This document shows positions 38,922-47,969 of a stretch of DNA of 64,000 bases, one piece after another. The first letter of the stretch is position 1, and each line of letters starts with the position of its first letter. Below the pieces are notes generated by a model. It was given only the letters and a program-made list of their open reading frames with translations, ran no database searches and was not told the DNA's origin. The stretch comes from a bacterium F11 (GTDB taxonomy: Bacteria > Elusimicrobiota > Elusimicrobia > F11). Made by a program: the position numbers and the translations under genes. Location of the stretch: NCBI GenBank assembly GCA_002176905.1, contig MSYE01000182.1, positions 1-64,000 on the forward strand. The letters run 5' to 3'.

Positions 38922-40316
38922 TTATTTCGCGCAGAGCAAAAGACGTCTTGTAGGCCGATCAGAATCAAAGACTTCAATCTTAGGAAAATAACGATGAAGC
39001 GCATCTATCACTGATTCCAGCGTATACCCAATATCCCTACCAACACTGATTAAATCATTATTATCATCATCCATGGCCACAAATTCAAAAATCAGCCATT
39101 TCTTTGACCATTGATTGAGCATGGAAGCAAGGCGATCAAAAGATTGGCGCCCAGCAATATGCAAATGGTGCATGAGCCCCAGACAAAGGACAAGATCCGA
39201 TGTGGAACGCTCAACCAGTGAAGAATATTGTTTTCCGAGAAAACCAAATGGGGGTGTGGGGCAAAGGACATTTGAAACGATTGGAACAATCTTCAATTTC
39301 TCTTTGCGTCCTTCTTGATAGAGGGCATGAATACAAGACTCACTTGCATCGATGGAAATGACATCGCTTCCACATTCCGCTGCAATAATAGAGAAGACAC
39401 CGGTGTTACATCCGAGATCGGTGACAGTTTTTGGAGCTAGCTGCTGAATCATTTTCTCAATTAAATGAATCTTGTGTTCCTTTTTCACATCTTTAGGAAT
39501 ACCGTCGTAATAGGCCACCCACAAATCGGACTCGATTGGAAATTTATAGGTTTCCAGTCGGGCTTTTAGCCGCTTAAAAAAATGCTCCCGCATTTCCCTG
39601 GTGATATTTGTCTTTATCGATGCCGCTTTCTTTTTTATTTTCTTCTTAAGATTCCCATGTTTTTGCACAAAATCATCCAAATGGTGATCCAAAACAGTCA
39701 AAGGATGGGTCATCTTGTAACCAAAGGACAGATGAAGATACTGTTCCTGCCGACTTACACCAGCGATATTGTCAAACAAAAGGGAACGGGCAAGTTTTCC
39801 TTTCCCCATCTGACCCAGCTGAAGGGGTCGTTGAAAAAAGGAAAGGAATTGGTCGTAGGCCGGCCATATGAGGTTTGTTGGAATCCGTGCGATAGAAGTA
39901 AAGTCAACAAAGACAGGTCGACCATCACGAAAAATCGTATTCCAAGGATAAGCATCCTGTAGCAAACAATCTTTTTCAAGAAGGGAAAGGGAAATATCAA
40001 TAAGGTTGACAGCGGCATCGCGTAACATGGCCGGACACCACTCAACACAATACGTAACCGGTTGTATGCGCTCATGCTCAACAACCAAGCCATCTTCAAT
40101 CTCATCCAACCTCAAATCGGCAATCTGAGTAGATACAAATTGATGTTTTTTGGTTAGTCCATTTATAAAGCCAGATGAGAGAAGTTCACTGTAGAAAGTC
40201 TTTTTCTCAGGATATATGGCACGATAAAATCGGTCCTCATGTTCAAAAACAAAGCCATTTGGGTCAACATAAGAAGACGGATTTTTTAGTATTTGGGATT
40301 TGGAAATTGTTTGAAT
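38922..40316 (-). CDS. Class I SAM-dependent methyltransferase with N-terminal module; probable ATT start
   Basis: The C-terminal half is a Rossmann methyltransferase (VTDLGCNTGVFSIIAAECGS, about residue 275). The N-terminal half has VEWCPAMLRDAA and DAYPWNTIFRDGRPVFVDF, resembling a known two-part methyltransferase group whose N-terminus contains DPSGFVF and later DASAYNIQF. The first ATG/GTG/TTG in frame is TTG 40115, which would delete conserved sequence. Upstream the same frame stays open through YVDPNGFVFEHEDRFYRAIY to a TAA at 40329-40331. The only plausible start is ATT 40316, with AAGGA 7 nt before it (464 residues). Alternatives are a sequencing error or a decayed start. Confidence 0.72.
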   Translation of the reverse strand: MQTISKSQILKNPSSYVDPNGFVFEHEDRFYRAIYPEKKTFYSELLSSGFINGLTKKHQFVSTQIADLRLDEIEDGLVVEHERIQPVTYCVEWCPAMLRDAAVNLIDISLSLLEKDCLLQDAYPWNTIFRDGRPVFVDFTSIARIPTNLIWPAYDQFLSFFQRPLQLGQMGKGKLARSLLFDNIAGVSRQEQYLHLSFGYKMTHPLTVLDHHLDDFVQKHGNLKKKIKKKAASIKTNITREMREHFFKRLKARLETYKFPIESDLWVAYYDGIPKDVKKEHKIHLIEKMIQQLAPKTVTDLGCNTGVFSIIAAECGSDVISIDASESCIHALYQEGRKEKLKIVPIVSNVLCPTPPFGFLGKQYSSLVERSTSDLVLCLGLMHHLHIAGRQSFDRLASMLNQWSKKWLIFEFVAMDDDNNDLISVGRDIGYTLESVIDALHRYFPKIEVFDSDRPTRRLLLCAK

Positions 40317-40416
40317 AAGAAAATCCTTTTATCGATTCCAGTCAAAACGAGTATATTTTTTCAATCTTTTCTTTGCAAGAACTAGGAGCCAAATCGACCC
40401 ATTATCCGTTACATCG

Positions 40417-40932
40417 TCATGGCACAATTTCAATTTTGGTCCCAATTGGCACCAAATTCAGCATTTCCTCTATTTCCTGATTGGTCACTGCAATACACCC
40501 ATCTGTCCAATCCATGAGCCTATGAAATCTTCCCAACCATCCATATCCATTTTTTATCCCGTGAATCATAATATCTCCTCCGGGATGAACACCTCTTTCA
40601 CTTGCTCTTTTCTTGTCCGCAGAACTTGGATATGAAATGTGAAGGGATTTATGGTATTTGCTCCGGTAATTAACCCAATCAACAATGTAGGTCCCTTCTG
40701 GTGTTTTCTGATCGCCTTCTTCAACCTTTCGACCTTTGGGATTGCCCCCTAAGGCAACTTTGTAGCTTTTGATGATGTCTTTCCCCTTTAACAAAACCAA
40801 GTTTCTTTTTGATTTATCGAGGACCAATCGATCTGGTGTTTGGATTGATTCCGGCGGCTTTGCATAGGTTGCCTGAATCAGCAATACGGATAATCCAATT
40901 CCCAATATTAAGTCAGCGACTCGGTTTTTCAT
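40417..40932 (-). CDS. L,D-transpeptidase catalytic domain protein (YafK-like)
   Basis: A 171-residue secreted protein with a signal peptide (MKNRVADLILGIGLSVLL, cleavage near TYA). The YkuD-type domain carries the catalytic signature: IMHGIKNGYGW, then DWTDGCIAVTNQEI, with Cys as the nucleophile and His upstream. TDGC instead of SHGC is characteristic of YafK-like members, which act on crosslinks between peptidoglycan and Braun lipoprotein. Start ATG 40932 is chosen because it begins the signal peptide; a longer reading from 40962 would add 10 residues. Confidence 0.85.
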   Translation of the reverse strand: MKNRVADLILGIGLSVLLIQATYAKPPESIQTPDRLVLDKSKRNLVLLKGKDIIKSYKVALGGNPKGRKVEEGDQKTPEGTYIVDWVNYRSKYHKSLHISYPSSADKKRASERGVHPGGDIMIHGIKNGYGWLGRFHRLMDWTDGCIAVTNQEIEEMLNLVPIGTKIEIVP

Positions 40933-40980
40933 AATCACTTTTCCACCCCATCTGGAGACCACTATCTTTTTAATTCAATC

Positions 40981-41250
40981 TTATTTCTTTTTATTAATTT
41001 TGGAAGTTATAAGAGAAAATAGATTTTTAATTCCTCTTGTCCAGCGTTTAAAGGTAAAGGAAAGGGCACCGAAGACGAAGGCAAAGGCGGCTAGGACCCA
41101 GGCTCCGATTCCGGATACAAAAGCCATTCCTGAACCAGGGTCAATATAGGCGTGAGCTGCAAAGGGAGGCACCAAAAGGAACAGGATAACGGTGACCCAG
41201 AAAAGGTTAATTTTCTTTCTTTTTAATTTATTGATTGTATGATTCCGCAT
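40981..41250 (-). CDS. Small membrane protein with YIDPGSG motif
   Basis: An 89-residue protein with a basic N-terminus, a hydrophobic segment (~16-32) ending in a signal-peptidase-like site AHA, then AYIDPGSGMAF, a second membrane segment (~48-68) and a Lys-rich end. It belongs to the same uncharacterised type as the protein at 32515-32736. Its ATG lies 28 nt inside the end of cysN, so it is probably translated by coupling. Function unknown. Confidence 0.72.
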   Translation of the reverse strand: MRNHTINKLKRKKINLFWVTVILFLLVPPFAAHAYIDPGSGMAFVSGIGAWVLAAFAFVFGALSFTFKRWTRGIKNLFSLITSKINKKK

Positions 41251-42455
41251 CCTGCCACCGCATCTTTAAAGTAGAAGAGGACTTTTGCAAAGGGATCAAA
41301 GGGATTTCCTTTCTTTACGAAGAGGGGTGTTTCCACTTGGACCTCAACGAAACCCACGTCCCCCTGTTTTAATGATTCAACGTGGTTCTGCCCCAATTCG
41401 TCTTTAATGGTTTTGATTCTTCCTTTCACCCGTTGCGTCCGACATTCCAAATAGATTTCATCTTCTATCTGAAGGAGGGTGGGGCAGGCCCAAAAAGTTT
41501 GAGAAGACACCGAATGGGTTATTGAAAGGTGGTTTTTGTTTGAAAGAAGAACGGTTCCTCTCTGTAATCCTTGAGGATGATTGATTTTCAGGGCTACAGA
41601 CTCCCCTTCTTTGATCTGTTTCTTTTTTCCATCAAGGGTTAAGATCTTCTGGACCTGCACCGCATCACCAGAAGGATATAGGAAAAGTTCCTGATCTTTT
41701 TGAAGCATCCCCTGTTCAAGGCGACCAAGCGCCAATATTTCTTTATCAATTTCATAAACCAATTGGACAGGGAAACATACATCTTTTGACCCATTTTCCG
41801 TTATCAAGTTATCACTCGGCAAGGCTCCCATATACTCGACCACGGTGGGCCCCTTAAACCACGACATGTGTTTGCTTCGACTCACAACGTGGTCGCCTTC
41901 TTTTGCAGAGATAGGAATAATCTCTTGTGGTTTCAATTGATAGCTTTCAAGAAGGACATCAATTTCTTTTGCCAACCTTACATATTGTTGTTGATCAAAA
42001 TCCACCAGATCCATTTTGTTGATGAGAACAGCCATTCTCTCTATTCCAATCATCTTTAAAATCTGAACATGTTTCTCGGTTTGTTCTTTTATTCCTTCTT
42101 GCACATCCAAGAGGAGAAGAGCATTCTTTGCTTGCGTGGCACCCGTGATCATATTTCGCAAATATTGTTTGTGTCCCGGGGCATCCACAAAAATGTAGGG
42201 TTGATCACTGAGCCGAAAGAAGGTCTGAGCGGTATCAATGGTGATATTGTGCTCTCTTTCTTCTCGAAATTGATCAAGTATGTGGGCGAACTGCATCCCT
42301 TCCGATGCATGGACATTTTCGGATAGTTCTGTTTTCTTATCGAGGGTCAGATTGTCGGTATCATAAAGCAGTCGACCTATAAAAGTTGATTTACCATGAT
42401 CAACATGTCCAACAATAACAATCCGTTTTGGATCTTGAGGTTTTTCCGAAACCAC
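41223..42455 (-). CDS. cysN: Sulfate adenylyltransferase subunit 1 (GTPase)
   Basis: GTPase subunit that drives adenylyl-sulfate formation together with CysD. G-motifs are clear: P-loop GHVDHGKS (16-23), DAPGH (91-95) and NKMD (146-149). The remaining ~200 residues are elongation-factor-like beta-barrel domains. At 410 residues it is not fused to an APS kinase (CysC). The GTG start directly follows the cysD stop TAG, so the two are coupled. Inside a glycan locus it could serve glycan sulfation as well as cysteine synthesis; no sulfotransferase, cysC or cysH is seen in the window. Confidence 0.93.
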   Translation of the reverse strand: MVSEKPQDPKRIVIVGHVDHGKSTFIGRLLYDTDNLTLDKKTELSENVHASEGMQFAHILDQFREEREHNITIDTAQTFFRLSDQPYIFVDAPGHKQYLRNMITGATQAKNALLLLDVQEGIKEQTEKHVQILKMIGIERMAVLINKMDLVDFDQQQYVRLAKEIDVLLESYQLKPQEIIPISAKEGDHVVSRSKHMSWFKGPTVVEYMGALPSDNLITENGSKDVCFPVQLVYEIDKEILALGRLEQGMLQKDQELFLYPSGDAVQVQKILTLDGKKKQIKEGESVALKINHPQGLQRGTVLLSNKNHLSITHSVSSQTFWACPTLLQIEDEIYLECRTQRVKGRIKTIKDELGQNHVESLKQGDVGFVEVQVETPLFVKKGNPFDPFAKVLFYFKDAVAGCGIIQSIN

Positions 42456-43259
42456 CTACATATACCCCAAAGACCGAAGTTTCTGCATCATAAATGCCGA
42501 TTCCTTATCTTGAGCCCGCCCAGCTCGCTCTGAGATATTGGTCTCTCTTATCTCTTTGATGATTTGATCAATATTCTGTGCTGAGGATTCAACGGGAGAA
42601 CAACATCTTTCGCATCCAATGCTTCGAAAACGCTTTTTTTGTTTGGCGTAATATAGTTTCACGCTCGGTAGTTTTTCTCGTCTTGTATAGAGCCAAATAT
42701 CCAACTCTGTCCAATCCAGGAGAGGGTGAATTCGAATATGGTGGTCCTCTTCGCGTCCCTTTCCGTATTGTTCCCAAACTTCCATGGGTTGATTCTTATA
42801 ATCCCACTGAAAATCGTCGTTTCGTGGTGAAAACACTCTTTCTTTGGCACGAATCCCATGTTCATCCCGTCGAATCCCAAGAAATATGGCATCAAACCCT
42901 TTTTCCTTGATTGTATTCTGAAGGGCTTTGGTTTTTAGAGCGGTGCAACAATTGAGTCGCCCTTCTTTCTCCGGGCTCATTCCCTTTTCGAGAGCCTCCT
43001 CGTTTTTAGCCACAAGAAGGTTTAGTCCCCACTTCTTAACCAATCTGTCCCGTTGCTCATACATTTCCTTAAATTTGTACGAAGTATCGATATGAAGAAC
43101 AGGAAAAGGAAGCTTCCCCAAAAAGGCCTTTCGACAAAGCCATAGAAGAGCGGTGGAATCTTTCCCAATAGACCAGAGAAGGGCACTAATGGGATGCTGA
43201 GCATAGGCTTCCCGAATGGTATAGATGCTTTTGTTTTCTAAATAATCCAGATGGTCCAT
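42456..43259 (-). CDS. cysD: Sulfate adenylyltransferase subunit 2
   Basis: Catalytic subunit that forms adenylyl sulfate from ATP and sulfate. This PP-loop ATP pyrophosphatase has SIGKDS at residues 30-35, with Ile in place of the second Gly of the common SGGKDS, as in some CysD lines. Family stretches are FPVLHIDTSYKFKEMYEQRD, FLGIRRDEHGIRAKER and FRSIGCERCCSPVES. The length of 267 residues is normal. It is the first gene of a cysDN pair, 5 nt downstream of rfbD on the same strand. Confidence 0.94.
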   Translation of the reverse strand: MDHLDYLENKSIYTIREAYAQHPISALLWSIGKDSTALLWLCRKAFLGKLPFPVLHIDTSYKFKEMYEQRDRLVKKWGLNLLVAKNEEALEKGMSPEKEGRLNCCTALKTKALQNTIKEKGFDAIFLGIRRDEHGIRAKERVFSPRNDDFQWDYKNQPMEVWEQYGKGREEDHHIRIHPLLDWTELDIWLYTRREKLPSVKLYYAKQKKRFRSIGCERCCSPVESSAQNIDQIIKEIRETNISERAGRAQDKESAFMMQKLRSLGYM

Positions 43260-43264
43260 AAAAT

Positions 43265-44119
43265 TTAAATTAGTTTATCTTTTATCGTTGATAAAAAGTT
43301 ATTCAATCCTTCTTGCCATGGCAAGAGAGGACACACCTCCCTCTCCCATTTGGATGTATCCAACAATGGCTTGGCGGGGCGGGGAGCTGCCAACCCCAAA
43401 TCCTTAAGCCCAACAGGTTCAAGTAGGGATAATTCCTTTCCTACCAATTTCTTCCCCAACGCTTTTGAAAATTCATATCGAGAGCAATATCCGGTATGGG
43501 CCAGGTGATAGGTTCCATATTTCGGTTTCTTTTCAATAAGGGCAAAAATCCATTTTGCCAGATCTCCGACATACGTGGGAGAGCCAAAAAGATCAACAAC
43601 GAGTTTAATGGGTTTTGAATCTTTCAGGGCCGCAATCACTCTTGAAGCGGGATTGGACCGACCTTCTCCATAAAGTGTTGTCACACGGAGGATGTAATGC
43701 AAAGGATGGCTTCGCACAGCTTCCTCCCCCTTAAATTTAGACCGCGCATATTCGGACAGAGGAGAGGGCGCGTCGTCCTCCCGATAAGCTCTCTCTTGCA
43801 AACCAGAAAAAACATAATCAGTTGAAAAATGAATAAAAGGAATTTTCCATCTAGAACATTCCTTTGCAATTGTTGCAGGACCCTCCGAATTGACCTGATA
43901 AGCTAAGGCAGACTCATTTTGGGCCTGGTCAACTTGATTGTAAGCAGCTGCATTGATGACCCAATCGGGCTTATCGTTTTGGAGGATTTTGGAGATTTCA
44001 AGAGGCTGGGTGATATCGACCTGTCGGTCATACCCTCTCAATTGAATATCAGAAGGGGACTGACGCTTAAGTTCCCCCCCCAACAAACCTTTCACACCAA
44101 AGAGAACGATCTTTTTCAA
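43265..44119 (-). CDS. rfbD: dTDP-4-dehydrorhamnose reductase family protein
   Basis: Reductase for the last step of dTDP-L-rhamnose synthesis or a similar keto-sugar. The 284-residue protein has an N-terminal NADPH loop GVKGLLGGEL (8-17), VINAAAYNQVD, STDYVFSG (~99-106) and the Tyr-x3-Lys pair in SEYARSKFKGEE (~124-135). No rfbA, rfbB or rfbC lies in the window, so the dTDP substrate must come from elsewhere or the enzyme acts on another nucleotide sugar. An 8-G tract (44074-44081, plus-strand C) in the Gly pair is in frame. Confidence 0.85.
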   Translation of the reverse strand: MKKIVLFGVKGLLGGELKRQSPSDIQLRGYDRQVDITQPLEISKILQNDKPDWVINAAAYNQVDQAQNESALAYQVNSEGPATIAKECSRWKIPFIHFSTDYVFSGLQERAYREDDAPSPLSEYARSKFKGEEAVRSHPLHYILRVTTLYGEGRSNPASRVIAALKDSKPIKLVVDLFGSPTYVGDLAKWIFALIEKKPKYGTYHLAHTGYCSRYEFSKALGKKLVGKELSLLEPVGLKDLGLAAPRPAKPLLDTSKWEREVCPLLPWQEGLNNFLSTIKDKLI

Positions 44120-44122
44120 TAT

Positions 44123-45442
44123 TTAAGAGGTCTTTCCTTTTATTGGGACTTTTGAGAAATCTGTTCCAAGAACGATAAATTCAAATCCATACGGAACCCA
44201 TCTTTCTGATTTTAGTTTGTTGTGGGTATCGAAAAACATTTTTCTTCTCATCAAAGGGGCTATCTCATCAGGATTGAGCGACAAATATTCTTTATGGGGC
44301 GTCAAAAGGATGGCCATATCAGCATCCTGAAAGGTGTCTTTGAGGTTTGATAACGGATAGGGACCTGATTTGACATGGGGTTCATAGATAGAAAAGGTCA
44401 GTTTTGGATGCTTGGTCTTTAGCTGTTCGATAATTTGAATGGCAGGAGATTCCCGAATATCATCAACATCCCCCTTGTAAGCCAGTCCGAGAATGGCCAA
44501 CTTCGGTTTTTCAATTCCCTCAATAAGGGATCCAATGATCTCAACCACTTTGCTGGGCATTTGATCATTGACACCACGAGCGGTTTGCACCAATTTCGCA
44601 TCAGATGGGAACTTCTCCACAATAAACCAGGGATCAACGCTGATACAATGCCCCCCCACACCCGGTCCGGGACGATGAACGTTAACACGGGGATGGCGAT
44701 TGGCCAGCTCAATAACCTCCCACACACTAATTCCAAGCTTTTGACATACAACGGAGATTTCATTGGCCAATGCAATATTGACGTCTCGAAAAGTGTTTTC
44801 AAGCAGCTTGACCATCTCCGCCACCGTTGGGTCGGTTAAGAATATATTTCCAGATACAAAAGATTTATATAGAGCCTTTGTCTTCTCAGCCCAAGTCTGG
44901 TCTATGGCTCCCACAATGCGATCGTTTTCAATCAGTTCCTTCAATGCCTGCCCTGGGATCACCCTTTCGGGACAATAAGCAACACCGATATCGGTAACGG
45001 GCAGAAATCCCACCTTCTTAACCAATGGGATCACCAAATCGCGGGTGGTTCCGGGTGGAGAGGTTGACTCCAAAATAATGAGATTCCCTTTCTTCAAATG
45101 AGGAAGAATTGACTCAATGGCCTTTTCAACAAAAGACATATCAGCTTTGGGAATTTTTTCATTTTCTACTGAAATAGATGGCGTGGGAACAGCGACAACA
45201 AACACATCCGCAGGAGCCGGAGTGGTACCCAATTGAAGATTTCCAGAAGAAAGGGCAGCCTTTACAACAGTTGATAAACCTGGTTCCTCAATATGAATTT
45301 CCCCGGCTTTAAGGGTATTTATGACATCCGCATTGTTATCAACCCCATACACTTTGTGGCCATTTGTTGCAAAAAGAGTGGCGGTGGGGAGACCAATATA
45401 GCCCAACCCTAACACACATATCTTTTCTTTTTTACTTCCCAT
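44123..45442 (-). CDS. wecC: UDP-N-acetyl-D-mannosamine dehydrogenase (WecC type)
   Basis: NAD-dependent four-electron oxidation of UDP-ManNAc (or UDP-GlcNAc-derived sugar) to the uronic acid. The 439-residue protein has VLGLGYIGLPTA (10-21), VAVPTP, the central LLENTFRDVNIALANE and the catalytic-cysteine stretch GPGVGGHCISVDPWF (Cys near 268), which is diagnostic for the WecC branch rather than UDP-glucose dehydrogenase. It probably supplies the donor for the WecG/TagA-type transferase at 23577-24428. It lies 3 nt before rfbD. Confidence 0.88.
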   Translation of the reverse strand: MGSKKEKICVLGLGYIGLPTATLFATNGHKVYGVDNNADVINTLKAGEIHIEEPGLSTVVKAALSSGNLQLGTTPAPADVFVVAVPTPSISVENEKIPKADMSFVEKAIESILPHLKKGNLIILESTSPPGTTRDLVIPLVKKVGFLPVTDIGVAYCPERVIPGQALKELIENDRIVGAIDQTWAEKTKALYKSFVSGNIFLTDPTVAEMVKLLENTFRDVNIALANEISVVCQKLGISVWEVIELANRHPRVNVHRPGPGVGGHCISVDPWFIVEKFPSDAKLVQTARGVNDQMPSKVVEIIGSLIEGIEKPKLAILGLAYKGDVDDIRESPAIQIIEQLKTKHPKLTFSIYEPHVKSGPYPLSNLKDTFQDADMAILLTPHKEYLSLNPDEIAPLMRRKMFFDTHNKLKSERWVPYGFEFIVLGTDFSKVPIKGKTS

Positions 45443-45472
45443 ATTGTCCTCGTGATCCCTGAAATATTATAG

Positions 45473-46792
45473 CTAACGGTAACGCTCGAAAGAGGATACC
45501 GGCGCCAAATCCACAAGATCTTTTTCCTCAAATTTCTTCAAATGATCCAACAATTGATTAAAAGGAACGTTAAAGATTTGGGCGATTTCAAAGATTGTTC
45601 GCTTTCCATCAAAATACCGTAACAACCCATCCTGCAACTGACCCAACCTTAAATCTTCGAGTTTGATTTTCTTTTTTACAACGGGATCTGGCCTCTCTAT
45701 ATAAAGATTGTATTTTGGATTTGACAGGGCAATTAATCCCTTAAATTTCCGCTGGATGGTCCGATCCTGTTCAAAAATCATCACCATGTCCTTTAAAACC
45801 TCCAAAGACTCGTTAATTTTATCGGGTGACATAATTTTTACATTATCTTCACTGGTGTGATACTCTTTGTAAGGCCATCGTGAAATGGACACCATTGGCA
45901 TCTCAACGCCTGGCGCCTCCCAGACTGTTTCATCATTTCCAACAACGGTCCGAAAATCGCCCACCTTCAACTTGGATTGGTATTTCCTTAAAACATATTC
46001 ACTTACTTTATCAATGATGCTTTGGCCGGTAAAACTCTTCTGTAGAACCCAAGGTGTTTTTGACCCGATCATCTCCACAAAAACACCCAATTTAAGTCGA
46101 GCCAAATCCTCCGGAGATAAACTGTTTATATAAAAAACTGTTCCAATGTGTTCGGGCCCAATCACACCTCGATAACTGAAATTTGTCTTCCTCCCTTTCA
46201 ACCATTTAAACAGTTCCAAAATTACCATCACGCCTGCCAATCCATCGTTGGCCTGACACGTGTGACAGGTATGGGCATTAAAAACCAGGGTCTCGGGGGA
46301 AGCCCCTTCATGATGCAATTCTCCTACCACCATTTCGTCTTTAATAAAATCGGTATCCAAATCTATTTGATAATTTCCAGAGGTCCATTTTCGACATATA
46401 TCATACGGAACGCAAAATCCCCAATGCTTGGCCCAGGGCCGATAATTGTTCATACAGTGATAGGCATAGGCCTTGGGAAACTTCTTTGTGAAAAAGAGAT
46501 GTTGATCCAATACTTTTTTTGAGACAGTTCCATTAAAAGGAGATGAATATCCCGCAACAGCCATGGGATGGACCATCCCATCAAAAAGAACTTTCCCATT
46601 TTTTCTTATCACCGCCTTCTTAACGACCCATTTATGAGGAATGATCCATCCGTTGTGTTCAATACCGGTTGGAAATCGTTTTATTTCAAAGGGAACAACC
46701 GACTGCAACATATCAAGCGTCGTTTTGTTCCCTTCTTGGGAAACCCCTAAGTTAAGCTTTAAAATATCATCTAACAAATTCAGATCAATCAT
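45473..46792 (-). CDS. DUF4910 family aminopeptidase-like protein
   Basis: A 439-residue cytoplasmic protein of the DUF2172/DUF4910 type, with an M28/M20-like zinc peptidase fold. The segment FNAHTCHTCQANDGLAGVMV (~188-207) holds candidate zinc ligands His and Asp, followed by GPEHIGTVFY, and YHTSEDNVKI near 340 supplies a further His. The C-terminal ~75 residues look like a winged-helix module (RTIFEIAQIFNVPFNQLLDHLKK). In glycan loci this family is often seen near glycosyltransferases, with no proven substrate. Its ATG overlaps the upstream methyltransferase stop by 4 nt. Confidence 0.75.
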   Translation of the reverse strand: MIDLNLLDDILKLNLGVSQEGNKTTLDMLQSVVPFEIKRFPTGIEHNGWIIPHKWVVKKAVIRKNGKVLFDGMVHPMAVAGYSSPFNGTVSKKVLDQHLFFTKKFPKAYAYHCMNNYRPWAKHWGFCVPYDICRKWTSGNYQIDLDTDFIKDEMVVGELHHEGASPETLVFNAHTCHTCQANDGLAGVMVILELFKWLKGRKTNFSYRGVIGPEHIGTVFYINSLSPEDLARLKLGVFVEMIGSKTPWVLQKSFTGQSIIDKVSEYVLRKYQSKLKVGDFRTVVGNDETVWEAPGVEMPMVSISRWPYKEYHTSEDNVKIMSPDKINESLEVLKDMVMIFEQDRTIQRKFKGLIALSNPKYNLYIERPDPVVKKKIKLEDLRLGQLQDGLLRYFDGKRTIFEIAQIFNVPFNQLLDHLKKFEEKDLVDLAPVSSFERYR

Positions 46793-47907
46793 AAGGAAAC
46801 CTCATTCAGGGGCTTAAGTTCCATCAAATTCCAAAGCGGGAATTCCTTTGCGAAAGAATATCCTCTTGGATCTGTCTTTTCATAAGCAGGATTTGGTGTT
46901 AAATCCTCCATCCAAGTAACGGAAAATCCTCCCTTGGCAAAGGATTGAACAATCTCGCTCATTGTTCCGGTGACATGAAACCGGCGATTCAGATATTCCG
47001 TCCGGATGGTAAAAGGCCTATCGGTATCTCCCAACCAAGGAAGAAGCCAAAATACTGGATGAGGTTCCACGCTAATAAAGGTCCCATTTGGCTTCAAGAT
47101 TCTCCTAATGTCTCTTAAAAGAACTGATAAATCCGCCTCTGGATTGGGAACCGGAGAGACATGATAAAAAAGAAGCGCATCACTGATAAAAACAAAATCA
47201 GCAAATCCGTCTTGTATGTTTTTCATTGCGTCCGGCTTCCCCACTTCAGCAACGTCAAATTGGGCCCGAGGATGAGACATCCCCTTCGCCATTTCAATGT
47301 ATTTTTTATTCGGATCAATTCCAAGAACCAATTTTGCATACTCCGCCATTTTATTGGAATAGTAGCCAATCCCACATCCAATATCGACCACGGTGCTTTC
47401 GGGAGAAAACCGTCGCTTAAAATAAGATTTCAAGGAGTGGTCTTGAACAGCTCCATAGAGGTTGTTCCGAACAGATTTATAATCTTCTGTGAATTTTTGA
47501 TGTACCCACCACTTTCCTGGATCGACCCGTTGCTTCAACATCAACTCTTGCCCCATTTGCTGGTGAAAATTCCCCAAATTCTCAGAGTCCAAGAATGATG
47601 TCTTTAATTTTCCACGGGATCGGTATTCTTTTTCGTTTGCTATCAAAATGAAATATTTCTCCAGCAAGGCTATCAGCTCCCCCCCATTTAGTGACAAAGG
47701 CGATGGCCATTGTTTGGGTTCTCTCCTGTAACGTGTGGGATCAGCAAGGAGCCCCTCTGAATTGGAAAAGAAAGACACCTCCCAAGCCTGAAATGGTCCG
47801 CTGCTCAAAAGGTTCCCCTCTTTGCCTTTCTCTTTTCCTTCGACTTCACGCAAGAATTTCACCCCATCCGAGTCAAGCATGACACAGGTTCGGGCAAACA
47901 CATTCAT
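46789..47907 (-). CDS. Class I SAM-dependent methyltransferase with ~160-residue N-terminal extension
   Basis: Residues ~168-300 form a Rossmann methyltransferase core: TVVDIGCGIGYYSNKMAEY (motif I), LGIDPNKKYIEMA (motif II) and DGFADFVFISDALLFYH (motif IV). The first ~160 residues, including WEVSFFSNSEG and DPGKWWVHQKF, do not resemble a domain I know and could hold a substrate. It overlaps the DUF4910 gene by 4 nt and sits 62 nt after the AAC(3)-fold gene. Candidate targets are a sugar hydroxyl or the acyl group made by the upstream genes. Confidence 0.82.
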   Translation of the reverse strand: MNVFARTCVMLDSDGVKFLREVEGKEKGKEGNLLSSGPFQAWEVSFFSNSEGLLADPTRYRREPKQWPSPLSLNGGELIALLEKYFILIANEKEYRSRGKLKTSFLDSENLGNFHQQMGQELMLKQRVDPGKWWVHQKFTEDYKSVRNNLYGAVQDHSLKSYFKRRFSPESTVVDIGCGIGYYSNKMAEYAKLVLGIDPNKKYIEMAKGMSHPRAQFDVAEVGKPDAMKNIQDGFADFVFISDALLFYHVSPVPNPEADLSVLLRDIRRILKPNGTFISVEPHPVFWLLPWLGDTDRPFTIRTEYLNRRFHVTGTMSEIVQSFAKGGFSVTWMEDLTPNPAYEKTDPRGYSFAKEFPLWNLMELKPLNEVSL

Positions 47908-47969
47908 GATAAGCCAAAGGCCTTTTTGCTCAGGAAAAATCGCGATGTCTTTAGGAACGATATAGATAA

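Noticed and set aside
40332..40430. A short in-frame peptide ending KKYTRFDWNR just before the methyltransferase
   Set aside because: It ends at the TAA before the methyltransferase, overlaps the L,D-transpeptidase gene end, and has no Shine-Dalgarno; too short to call.
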